From Treponema sp. (lineage in GTDB: Bacteria; Spirochaetota; Spirochaetia; Treponematales; Breznakiellaceae), in NCBI GenBank assembly GCA_031258505.1, contig JAIRMT010000066.1, positions 1 to 20,736 on the forward strand: a DNA stretch of 20,736 nucleotides, written 5' to 3'. Under the pieces are notes generated by a model that saw nothing but the letters and a program-made list of their open reading frames with translations, was not told where the DNA came from and did no database searches. How positions within the stretch are numbered: the first letter of the stretch is position 1; the number at the start of each line of letters is the position of its first letter. Shown here in pieces: positions 1 through 6,808 of the stretch. A program made the position numbers and the translations under genes.

Positions 1-522
1 GCCGGGTCCACGTTCAGCAAAACCGCTTCTGAGCTGCCTGAGAAAGCTGATCATGGCTGCGCCTTCAAGTACATCAACTTCATCAAACAGCACAATCAGG
101 GGTTTTGGCGCTACGAGACCTGCCCAACGACTCAGTATGACATTCAGCATATCGCCGGGAGGAGTATTGGCTATTATATCAGGAACCGGTATATTCTGAC
201 GTTCCGCCTGCGTTCTTAGCGCGGAACAGAGCGTGAGCATGGCGTTTTCAATATCCATACCTTGACACGTTTCAATGCTGACATAGCAGGCAACAGCCTC
301 TTCTCTAAACGCGCCGCTGTTTATTTCCTGCATCCAGCTTTTCAAAAACGTGGTTTTCCCGGTTTGACGAGGCGCGTGGAGTACCCAATAGAGCCTGTCT
401 CGGATATACCGGTGAAGTTGAGCGCCTACCAGCCGTTCTTCCGGCGGGAGCATATAGTGATCATACGGATTACAGGGGCCAGTCGTATTAAAGAAGCGCA
501 CTGGACGTTTTGTGATGTTCAT
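1..522 (-). CDS. AAA-like ATPase (ATP-binding protein), N-terminal part, cut by window edge
   Basis: An open frame runs from ATG at 522 to base 1 with no stop, giving the first 174 residues of a longer protein. The opening, with GPCNPYDHYMLPPEERL at residues 15-31, resembles the conserved N-terminus of bacterial AAA_35-type ATP-binding proteins. A Walker A variant APRQTGKTT lies at residues 50-58 (the first glycine is alanine) and a Walker B PLIVLFDEVD at 141-150, so ATP binding and hydrolysis are likely. Members of this group are often annotated simply as ATP-binding proteins, and their substrate is generally unknown. The C-terminal part lies outside the window, so any attached nuclease or other domain cannot be judged. 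There is no Shine-Dalgarno sequence. A promoter sits directly upstream at 529-557, so the mRNA may be leaderless. Family call fairly sure; function not assigned. Confidence 0.85.
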   Translation of the reverse strand, partial: MNITKRPVRFFNTTGPCNPYDHYMLPPEERLVGAQLHRYIRDRLYWVLHAPRQTGKTTFLKSWMQEINSGAFREEAVACYVSIETCQGMDIENAMLTLCSALRTQAERQNIPVPDIIANTPPGDMLNVILSRWAGLVAPKPLIVLFDEVDVLEGAAMISFLRQLRSGFAERGPG

Positions 523-528
523 GCTCTG

Positions 529-557
529 AGTATAGCGCGATTGTTATTTTGCCGCAA
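529..557 (-). promoter_or_regulatory. Putative promoter of the AAA-like ATPase
   Basis: On the minus strand there is a -35 box TTGCGG (557-552), a 17-base spacer and a -10 box TATACT (534-529). The predicted transcription start, about seven bases after the -10 box, is at the A of the ATG at 522. No purine-rich ribosome site fits between them, so a leaderless transcript is predicted. Confidence 0.5.
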
Positions 558-691
558 GCTCGTTTATCTACAGTTTCCGCTTCTGCGAGGAATGTTTAAG
601 GCATCGTACTGATTGCGTCCGCCGCGTGGAAACAGTTATTTGGTAAGGTGTTTATCAGATTTCTACATTAGGTATCATTCTCAGTGGAGGA

Positions 692-913
692 ATGGCTAAA
701 TTTCATCAAAAAGAGCAGAGAGTAACCTTGCTCTTGAATCAGCTCATCCAAGATGGATAGGCTTCAGAAAAAATCATAAAGACATACAGGGAAAACATAC
801 CACCACATATTCCACGAGTAATATATATTCCACTACCCGCAGAATATGGGCAGACCCATATCCTTATGTACCGAGTATACGCCGCGAGCCGGAACATCGT
901 CAGTCACGCATAA
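692..913 (+). pseudogene. Possible decayed small ORF with an in-frame TAG
   Basis: A GTGGAGG ribosome-site-like sequence (684-690) precedes ATG at 692. The frame reads 22 codons (MAKFHQKEQRVTLL... start), meets TAG at 758-760, then stays open for 50 more codons to TAA at 911-913. The second part includes PHIPRVIYIPLPAEYGQTH, which has protein-like composition. I do not recognise a family. The arrangement could be a gene broken by one nonsense mutation, a 22-residue leader-type peptide, or chance in a rather AT-rich stretch. No second mutation is needed to restore a 73-codon frame. Confidence 0.22.
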
Positions 914-1149
914 TTCGGATTTTTCACTATCAACAAGCATCTAGCGAGATGATTACAAACTTACCTAGTTCTCTCTGCTCTGTTGCTTGAAAAAACAAAA
1001 CTCTCGCACTACCGTCATGTAAAGAGGTGGACATTCTGTATTTATTATACTCAAGCTCTCTTATAAAGAATGTCCCGCCGCATACACGACTGTATATATA
1101 TTAGTGTATCCGGTCTTCACAATTTTGTCAAGCAAAAACAAAGATTTTT
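914..1149. other. Intergenic stretch with no gene seen
   Basis: This is AT-richer DNA between the possible broken ORF and the hairpin that follows the cytidylate-kinase-like gene. I saw no long open frame, repeat, tRNA-like fold or clear promoter in it. Together with 523-691 it makes this the least gene-dense part of the window. Confidence 0.5.
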
Positions 1150-1191
1150 GCGAAGAAAAATTCGGCTTGTCATGGCTAAACTTTTCTTCGC
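1150..1191 (-). terminator. Hairpin downstream of the cytidylate-kinase-like gene, possible terminator
   Basis: GCGAAGAAAA at 1150-1159 pairs perfectly with TTTTCTTCGC at 1182-1191, a 10-bp stem around a 22-base loop. It lies 7 bases beyond the stop codon at 1199-1201, in the direction of that gene's transcription. The following minus-strand sequence is A-rich, then has broken T runs (TCTTTGTTTTTG), so it is not a textbook U-tract. It could instead protect the 3' end of the mRNA. Confidence 0.4.
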
Positions 1192-1198
1192 GGCAGCG

Positions 1199-2020
1199 CT
1201 ATGGCATCACGCTGTATTCCTGGACGACCTGTATCTCAGACTGGATCGAGTGCTGGGGAAAAGCTGCGCGGGCTGTGGTAACGGCGGACTCCACCAGCGA
1301 CTGGGAATTGGCTACGCCGTACAGGGTAACGATGTTGTTGGAGACAGCGGTTTCGAGAAAGTGGATGGGAACTTCCTTTTCGTAAAGAATGTGGTGCTTG
1401 ACCTGCTGACCGAGGGTCAATTCCTGTAGGCGTTTGGCGTTCTGCTCCTCAGCCTCTGGCGTGATAAGCTCATCACGCACATACTTGATGATTTCCGCAC
1501 AGACTACAGGGTGCAGGTGGCCGGTGTTCAGGGTAAGATGGTAGTTGCCTGAATACCGCCACTCCATGTCAAAGAAGTAGTGGTGGAAGCCTTCCCGGTC
1601 CTTGTCGCTCTGTTCAATAATCTGGCGGGCTCTCCGGTCGTCGCAGTGGAAGTAACTTTTTACCCGCTCTATGCGTATCTCGGCGGGCGCAACGAGAAAT
1701 ACCGAGAGTACGCCGGGGATGTTCTTGAACATCACGTTAGCGCCGCGTCCGATGATGATGGACGAGCTGGAGCTGACTTCGGCTAAGACTGCAGTCTTGA
1801 GGTAGTGCAGATAGTCATCGTGGTCCTGCGAAAGGGAAGCTAGAAACGACGGCTTGCGCTCATCGTACTTCTGGAACTTCTGAGCCGCCACGCCATAGGA
1901 TTTGATTCGTTCCTCAAGCAGCCGTTTGTCAATGAAACGGTACTTCAGCACATCCGCAAGTTCATGGGCGGTCTCGTCGCCGAGCGCGGCTAGTTCACGT
2001 GAAATTGTAATGATTGCCAT
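1199..2020 (-). CDS. Cytidylate-kinase-like family protein with C-terminal BON-like domain
   Basis: This 273-residue protein starts at ATG 2020 behind a strong AAGGAG site. Residues 1-190 match the cytidylate-kinase-like family: the opening MAIITISREL, the DKRLLEE segment at 31-37 and the GRGAN motif at 91-95 are typical. The expected glycine-rich phosphate loop is degenerate here (AALGDETA at 11-18), so kinase activity is uncertain. Residues about 217-269 (from VPIHFLETAVSNNIVTLYG) look like a BON domain, a fold often linked to membrane or phospholipid binding. The role is unknown; a nucleotide-sensing or non-canonical kinase function is possible. It has its own promoter at 2039-2067, divergent from the NUDIX gene, and a hairpin follows the stop. 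Kinase-like part fairly sure; BON part moderate. Confidence 0.8.
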   Translation of the reverse strand: MAIITISRELAALGDETAHELADVLKYRFIDKRLLEERIKSYGVAAQKFQKYDERKPSFLASLSQDHDDYLHYLKTAVLAEVSSSSSIIIGRGANVMFKNIPGVLSVFLVAPAEIRIERVKSYFHCDDRRARQIIEQSDKDREGFHHYFFDMEWRYSGNYHLTLNTGHLHPVVCAEIIKYVRDELITPEAEEQNAKRLQELTLGQQVKHHILYEKEVPIHFLETAVSNNIVTLYGVANSQSLVESAVTTARAAFPQHSIQSEIQVVQEYSVMP

Positions 2021-2038
2021 TTTTATCTCCTTTCATAT

Positions 2039-2067
2039 AGCATAGGCGCTATGAAGCGTCTTGTCAA
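2039..2067 (-). promoter_or_regulatory. Putative promoter of the cytidylate-kinase-like gene
   Basis: The minus strand carries a perfect -35 box TTGACA (2067-2062), a 17-base spacer and a -10 box TATGCT (2044-2039), followed by AAGGAG and the ATG at 2020. The predicted start near 2032 leaves a very short leader that just includes the ribosome site. Confidence 0.6.
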
Positions 2068-2089
2068 AAAGCAATGACCAGACTAGGGT
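2061..2089 (+). promoter_or_regulatory. Putative promoter of the NUDIX gene, overlapping the divergent promoter
   Basis: The plus strand has TTGTCA (2061-2066), a 17-base spacer and TAGGGT (2084-2089), a weak -10 box. Its -35 lies on the same bases as the -35 of the divergent gene, because TTGTCAA read from the other side is TTGACAA. The predicted start falls on the ATG at 2096. Confidence 0.3.
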
Positions 2090-2656
2090 ATGAGCATGGA
2101 TAATACACAGCTTATTTGGCGAGAGGAAGGACGGAAACAGGTCTTTCAGTGTCGGGTTTTTTCGGTTCGGGAGACGTACTGCCGTTCCCCGGATAATCAG
2201 GCTAAGACGTTCACCGTGATGGACGCGCCGGACTGGGCTATCGTGGTTCCGGTGCTGGAGACTGAACAGGGCAGAGTGTTTGTGATGGTCAGGCAGTGGC
2301 GGCATGGCGCGGGGGAACTGAGCCTTGAGTTTCCGGGCGGGGTGTTTGAGCGCGGCGAGGAGCCAGCGGTCGCGGCAGCGCGGGAACTGCTGGAGGAAAC
2401 GGCTTTTCGCGCTGGAACTGTTACGCCGCTTGGCGTGTGTAGCCCGAATCCAGCTATCATGGCGAATCATGTTCATTTCTTCATGGCGGAGCATCTTGAA
2501 GATATGGGGAAACAACATCTGGACGAGGATGAATATGTACGCATGGAACTCATTCCTGAAAGAGAGGTGCTTCAGGGCATGGGCCGTCCGCCTTATATTC
2601 ATGCGCTTATGGGGACAGCCCTTGCGTTATACCAGCGCTTTGTTACCAGCCGCTAG
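2090..2656 (+). CDS. NUDIX hydrolase, ADP-ribose pyrophosphatase type
   Basis: This 188-residue protein carries a NUDIX box at residues 84-106: G84, E90, R98-E99, E102 and E103 fit GX5EX7REUXEEXGU, except that the late glycine is alanine (A105). The glutamates that bind Mg2+ are present. The length and the segment before the box (RQWRHGAGELSLEFPGG) resemble enzymes that split ADP-ribose or similar nucleoside diphosphate compounds, a cytoplasmic housecleaning or NAD-recycling role. Substrate cannot be told from sequence. There are two in-frame ATGs, at 2090 and 2096, neither with a Shine-Dalgarno site; 2096 coincides with the predicted transcription start. The last 14 bases overlap, tail to tail, the end of the lipoprotein gene on the other strand. 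Confidence 0.88.
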   Translation: MSMDNTQLIWREEGRKQVFQCRVFSVRETYCRSPDNQAKTFTVMDAPDWAIVVPVLETEQGRVFVMVRQWRHGAGELSLEFPGGVFERGEEPAVAAARELLEETAFRAGTVTPLGVCSPNPAIMANHVHFFMAEHLEDMGKQHLDEDEYVRMELIPEREVLQGMGRPPYIHALMGTALALYQRFVTSR

Positions 2657-3431
2657 GAGTCGTGGGGACAAGGGGAGTATAGCTGCGCTCCGGGTCCCAC
2701 ATACCGGCGCGTAATTCACCCTGAATACTGGGTATGTCCAGCACAATGCCGGGCATGAGCAGGTCAGGGTTGTCTGGTTGCGGCAGTTTGTTGCGGTTTA
2801 CGTCATAAATGTTCCACCACTTGCTTGAATCGCTGTAAGCCCAGGGCCGGCCAGCTATGCTCTGAAACGTGTCCTGCGAAACAGACCAGGGGCGGACACG
2901 GTACTTGGCAGGTAACGCGCCTTCTGGTATGGATGTCGCAAGGATGCGGGACAGGCTGGTGTAAGAGCCGCCCTCTTCCCAGGAGCCGGAGCGCGTTTCG
3001 CCCTCCATGCTGGGTATGTCCAGCACAACACCGGCCATGAGCAGGTCAGGGTTATTCGGGTCCGATAGTTTATTACGGTTCGCGTTATACAGACGCTGCC
3101 ATTCACTCTCATCTCCATAAACCCAAGGACGAGCCGCTATGCTCTTAAACGTATCTTCCGAGCGCACCGTGTACTGCGCCGGAAGCGGCTCAGTGCTCAT
3201 CGCTGGGGCGGCTGTAGTTGCGGCTGCGGGCCGGGACTCTGGGGCAGAACTTGCTGACACCGCAGACTCTGGCGGAGAATCTGTTGCCTCTTCCCCCCGA
3301 GGGTCGGAAGCGGTAGATGTGGATCGCGCCGCTGATTCATTTTTAGGGCTACTTGCGCACGCTGCCATTCCCACTAAAACTACGATACCCACTAAAACAG
3401 GAAGTATATGCTTTCGTTTCGTCAGATTCAT
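2643..3431 (-). CDS. Lipoprotein with two LysM-like domains
   Basis: This is a 262-residue exported protein. Residues 1-25 form a lipoprotein signal: basic MNLTKRKH, a hydrophobic core, then MAAC with C25 as the lipid-attachment cysteine. Methionine at -3 is relaxed, as seen in spirochaetes. Residues 26-85 are a Ser/Ala/Pro/Glu-rich linker. Two homologous units follow, at about 85-152 and 175-246. Each has YxVR, DTF(K/Q)SIA, RPW, the NANRNKL/DVNRNKL segment and an NPDLLMxGxVLDIPS ending, which is the pattern of LysM peptidoglycan-binding modules. A periplasmic or surface lipoprotein that touches the cell wall is the likely role; no enzyme domain is visible. The start is ATG 3431 behind AAAGGAG, with a promoter at 3463-3491. 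It overlaps the NUDIX gene end by 14 bases. Confidence 0.82.
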   Translation of the reverse strand: MNLTKRKHILPVLVGIVVLVGMAACASSPKNESAARSTSTASDPRGEEATDSPPESAVSASSAPESRPAAATTAAPAMSTEPLPAQYTVRSEDTFKSIAARPWVYGDESEWQRLYNANRNKLSDPNNPDLLMAGVVLDIPSMEGETRSGSWEEGGSYTSLSRILATSIPEGALPAKYRVRPWSVSQDTFQSIAGRPWAYSDSSKWWNIYDVNRNKLPQPDNPDLLMPGIVLDIPSIQGELRAGMWDPERSYTPLVPTTPSGW

Positions 3432-3462
3432 AAAGAACTCCTTTAAGGTAAACTTGCGAAGA

Positions 3463-3491
3463 AGTATAGCACAACAATCCAGTCTTGTATA
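3463..3491 (-). promoter_or_regulatory. Putative promoter of the LysM lipoprotein
   Basis: The minus strand has TATACA (3491-3486; four of six match TTGACA), a 17-base spacer and a good -10 box TATACT (3468-3463). The leader to ATG 3431 contains an AAAGGAG site. Confidence 0.45.
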
Positions 3492-3515
3492 TGGAATACA
3501 TTTACTTTTCCTGTC

Positions 3516-3521
3516 TATACT
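3516..3521 (+). promoter_or_regulatory. -10 box close to the start of the TonB receptor gene
   Basis: TATACT ends nine bases before the ATG at 3531. No -35 box of quality stands at 16-18 bases upstream (GGAATA at 3493-3498) and there is no Shine-Dalgarno sequence. A transcript starting at 3528-3531 would be leaderless or nearly so. The weak -35 suggests an activator may be needed, for example the response regulator encoded downstream; that is speculation. Confidence 0.3.
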
Positions 3522-3530
3522 ATCTGCGCT

Positions 3531-6086
3531 ATGCGCCTAAAAAACACGCTTGCCGCAATTCTGCTTACCGTTACAGGCTTTGCCGTGTCGCGCCTTTATG
3601 CGCGGGACATTACGATTATGGTTGAAGACCTTGATATCGCGCTTCCCCTAGAAGGCGCATTGATTCGCTCATGGGACGGGACCGAGTATACCTGCGACGA
3701 AACCGGCGCTGCGCTCATCAGCGTGCCTGATGAGCGGGAAGTTGTTATCCAGATAGCCTACCCAGGCTATGAAACCAGCAGACTGCGTATCGCTCCAAAC
3801 GCGCCATCAGACGAAACCATATCCATTGGCTTGCGTCTCAGCGGTGTTATGGAAAACTATGAACTGGTGATAGAGGCCAGCCCGCCTGGGCAGAGCGAGA
3901 CCCAGAGCGGGCGCAGTGTGGCGATTTCGGGTGAAGCTCTCTCCCGCGTTGCCGAAATCGGCATCATTGAGGATGTGATGAGCGCCATAAAGCTGCTGCC
4001 GGGCGTGGGTTACGCTGGTATGTTTAACGCCATGCCTTCGATTAGGGGCGGAGAACCGGGCGACTTAACCGCCGTGCTGGATGGCTTCTACATCGAAAAC
4101 CCTTATCATTACGGAGGCGGCGTCTCCATCTTTGACCCGCGCATGGTGGCGAGCGCTCAGGTTTCGCACGGCGTGTTTTCATCTCGCTACGGTCATACCA
4201 TCTCAGGTCTGCTTGAAGTAAGCTCACGCGCGCCGTCGCCGGACAATGTTGAGGTGGAACTGGGGGTATCGTCGAGCGCGACGAACCTTAACCTCTCGTT
4301 CCCGTTCTGGGGCAAGGGCGGCCTTATGGTCATGGGGAAGCTCACCTACTGGGACCCGTTTATAGCGCTTGCCAAACTGTTTATCGAAGAAGCGCGGTAC
4401 GTCTCGGTTGCCCCGTACATCCGCAGCGGCGCGTTTTCCGGTAACTACCGTTTCAGCAACACGCTTGAGCTGACAACAAACGGCTTTATCGGCGGCGATG
4501 GAGGCGGGGCTGAGTATAACAACCGCAGTGATGGCGCTAACGGTGTTACCAATATCAGTGATATTAAGGTTGATTACAGTACGTCTCAGGGCTTTTTAAT
4601 CACAGGTCTGCGGTGGAATCCGCTTCCAACAATGGTACTGAGGGTGAGCGGTGGACTCGGTTTCTGGCAAAACGACATTGATGGAGGCATATACTACAAT
4701 GTCAGCGTCCCGTATTCAGAAGGTTTTATGAATGAGTATAAGCATTTGCTTGGGGATAAAACCTTTTATTCGATTGAACAGCATCAGACTATACGCGAAA
4801 AGAACCGTACCAATCAGTTTCAGGGCCGTGTTGACTTTGACTGGGACCTTGGCAAGGGCTTTCTTGTCGCGCTGGGTGTTCAGGAACTCTATTCCCAATG
4901 GACGCTAGACAATTACTTCAATGGCGTGTCGGAACTGCCCATGCCAGAGACTGGTTTTGATACTGGCTTTAAGGACGGCTATCTCAACCTGCCGATGGAG
5001 TCAAAGTTTCCGGCGGAGAATCAGGGGCTGAACTCAGCGGCATACACGGCGCTGGAATATGCCGCTCCATCCCAGAACTGGGGCTTTGAGGCTGGACTGC
5101 GGGTAGACCACCTTGCTTTTAATGGAAAGGATTTTGCGATACAGACATTGCCGGCGCTGAACCCGCGTATCAACCTCGACTTTAACCTGCTTAGGAACGT
5201 CGGTATCCTTGACTCAATGAGCGCCACGCTTGGAACTGGACTCTTTTCTTCTATCAATGAGGACATTAAGTTTATCCAGAGCAGCGATGGTATTGATGAT
5301 TACGAACTCAAGCAGAACCGTTCATGGACTTCGGTGATTGGAACCAAACTTGATTTCGCAGGCGGCTATAGCTTCAATATCGAAGCTTACTATAAAAACA
5401 TATTTGACCGTGCCTATAACGTTATGCTTAATGACCTAGAGGCGCAGACCCGGCAGGTGGACTTTCTCTTTGATGGTCAAGGCCAGGTCTGGGGTTTTGA
5501 CCTGATGTTGCAGAAGCTGGCGAGTCGTTACTGGGACGGCTGGATTTCCTACACCTTCACCCACGCCCGTTATCGCAACCCGCAGAGTATTACCTATACC
5601 CAAGACTGGTTCTATCCTTCGTTCCACCGCTTCCATAACCTGAACCTTGTACTGAATTTGAAACCGTGGAAGCGTGTCAACATCGCGGCGCGTTTTGGGC
5701 TTGCCTCTGGCAGACCCCGAATGGAGGTTGGCGAGATACAGGCGTATCCAGTGGCGGTTCTGGACGGAGATGGCAAGCCAGTGATGGAAGATGACAAGCC
5801 GCTCATCATCCAAAAGTACAAGCGCGCGTCTCTCTATGACGACCACGCCCGTACTACCTGGTCAGTGCCGCTTGACCTCAAGTTTTCGTTTTATTTTTAT
5901 AATCCAAAGGGCAAGGTGCAGGGCGAGTTTTACTTCGCGGTTGAAAACCTTGCGTCGCTGTTTTACCGCTCCAAGACAAACACGTCGTTCAATGGTTATA
6001 CAGGCGAGGAAGACACGGGCGATATGTCTGGCTCTTACGAGATGCCGTTTCCAATGCCCTCGATTGGTTTCAAATGGAGTTATTAG
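3531..6086 (+). CDS. TonB-dependent outer-membrane receptor
   Basis: This 851-residue protein has an N-terminal signal peptide (about 1-24) and a small beta-sandwich carboxypeptidase-regulatory-like domain (about 25-105, with the GALI..DGTEYTCDETGAALISV pattern). A TonB-box-like stretch YELVIEA follows at 110-116. The plug domain spans about 126-235, including LLPGVG, PSIRGGEPGD, VLDGFYIENP and a GHTISGLLEVSSR end. The rest is a beta-barrel with alternating aromatic strands, and the last residues, GFKWSY, end in an aromatic as outer-membrane barrels do. It would take up a substrate with energy from TonB/ExbBD, none of which is in this window. The substrate is unknown. It sits 50 bases upstream of a response regulator and sensor kinase on the same strand, so they probably form one unit. 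Start ATG 3531 lacks a Shine-Dalgarno site. Confidence 0.88.
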   Translation: MRLKNTLAAILLTVTGFAVSRLYARDITIMVEDLDIALPLEGALIRSWDGTEYTCDETGAALISVPDEREVVIQIAYPGYETSRLRIAPNAPSDETISIGLRLSGVMENYELVIEASPPGQSETQSGRSVAISGEALSRVAEIGIIEDVMSAIKLLPGVGYAGMFNAMPSIRGGEPGDLTAVLDGFYIENPYHYGGGVSIFDPRMVASAQVSHGVFSSRYGHTISGLLEVSSRAPSPDNVEVELGVSSSATNLNLSFPFWGKGGLMVMGKLTYWDPFIALAKLFIEEARYVSVAPYIRSGAFSGNYRFSNTLELTTNGFIGGDGGGAEYNNRSDGANGVTNISDIKVDYSTSQGFLITGLRWNPLPTMVLRVSGGLGFWQNDIDGGIYYNVSVPYSEGFMNEYKHLLGDKTFYSIEQHQTIREKNRTNQFQGRVDFDWDLGKGFLVALGVQELYSQWTLDNYFNGVSELPMPETGFDTGFKDGYLNLPMESKFPAENQGLNSAAYTALEYAAPSQNWGFEAGLRVDHLAFNGKDFAIQTLPALNPRINLDFNLLRNVGILDSMSATLGTGLFSSINEDIKFIQSSDGIDDYELKQNRSWTSVIGTKLDFAGGYSFNIEAYYKNIFDRAYNVMLNDLEAQTRQVDFLFDGQGQVWGFDLMLQKLASRYWDGWISYTFTHARYRNPQSITYTQDWFYPSFHRFHNLNLVLNLKPWKRVNIAARFGLASGRPRMEVGEIQAYPVAVLDGDGKPVMEDDKPLIIQKYKRASLYDDHARTTWSVPLDLKFSFYFYNPKGKVQGEFYFAVENLASLFYRSKTNTSFNGYTGEEDTGDMSGSYEMPFPMPSIGFKWSY

Positions 6087-6136
6087 TTGTTAGCGCCGAG
6101 TTTTGAGTTCTGAATTCTAAGTTACTGGTGATATTT

Positions 6137-6808
6137 ATGGATATACGTATTCTGGTTGTTGAGGATGATGAGCATATTGGCAACACTGTGGCGGCGTTTC
6201 TGCGGGACGCGGGCTATGAGGTGGAAATCTGCACGGATGGTAATGACGCGCTGCTGCGGGTGTATGAGGGGCGCTTCAAGCTCATCATTCTGGATATTAT
6301 GCTGCCGGGCATGGACGGCCAGCGAGTGCTGAAAGAGATACGCAAGCTCGGCGATACGCCGGTGCTGATGATGACGGCGCTGTCTGGTGAAACGCCGCAG
6401 CTACGCGCCTTTGATAACCACGCTGACGACTACATCACTAAGCCGTTTTCCATGCTGATTCTGGTGAAGCGGGTGGAGGCGCTTCTGCGGCGGAGCGGGG
6501 CGCTCCAGAGTGAACTGCGCTACGGCGACCTGACGCTCTTGCCAGAATCGTACAAAGCGCACTGGGCCAGCGTGGAACTGCCGTTAACTCTGCGGGAATT
6601 TGAGATACTTTTGCTGCTGGTGAACAACCAAGGCAAGGTTATTACCCACGAGACGCTGTTAAGCAAGGTCTGGGGTTATGATTACGACGTCAATGAAGGC
6701 ACGGTACATACCCACATCAAGAATCTTCGCGCCAAACTGCCGGAGAACATCATCAAAACTATACGCGGCGTAGGCTATACAGTGGAAAAGTCAGGGGGGA
6801 AGCAATGA
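6137..6808 (+). CDS. OmpR/PhoB-type response regulator
   Basis: This 223-residue two-component regulator starts at ATG 6137 (MDIRILVVEDDEH); an in-frame GTG at 6128 is possible but less likely. The receiver domain spans residues 1-117, with the acidic cluster E9-D10-D11, the phosphorylation site D53 in LIILDIMLPGMDG, the switch T80 and K102 in the ITKPF motif. A winged-helix DNA-binding domain follows at about 127-220, with LTLREFEILLLL, the recognition region NEGTVHTHIKNLRAKL and IRGVGYTVE at the end. It would be phosphorylated by the kinase whose gene overlaps it by four bases (ATGA) and then bind DNA. The TonB receptor just upstream is an obvious candidate target or partner. All key residues are intact. 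Confidence 0.92.
   Translation: MDIRILVVEDDEHIGNTVAAFLRDAGYEVEICTDGNDALLRVYEGRFKLIILDIMLPGMDGQRVLKEIRKLGDTPVLMMTALSGETPQLRAFDNHADDYITKPFSMLILVKRVEALLRRSGALQSELRYGDLTLLPESYKAHWASVELPLTLREFEILLLLVNNQGKVITHETLLSKVWGYDYDVNEGTVHTHIKNLRAKLPENIIKTIRGVGYTVEKSGGKQ

Noticed and set aside
262..612. Plus-strand ORF of 116 residues
   Set aside because: It is antisense to the AAA-like ATPase, which has Walker A and B motifs in the opposite frame and no stop to the window edge.
758..760. TAG as a pyrrolysine codon
   Set aside because: There is no pyl gene or methylamine methyltransferase context, and the ORF itself is doubtful. A nonsense mutation or chance is simpler.
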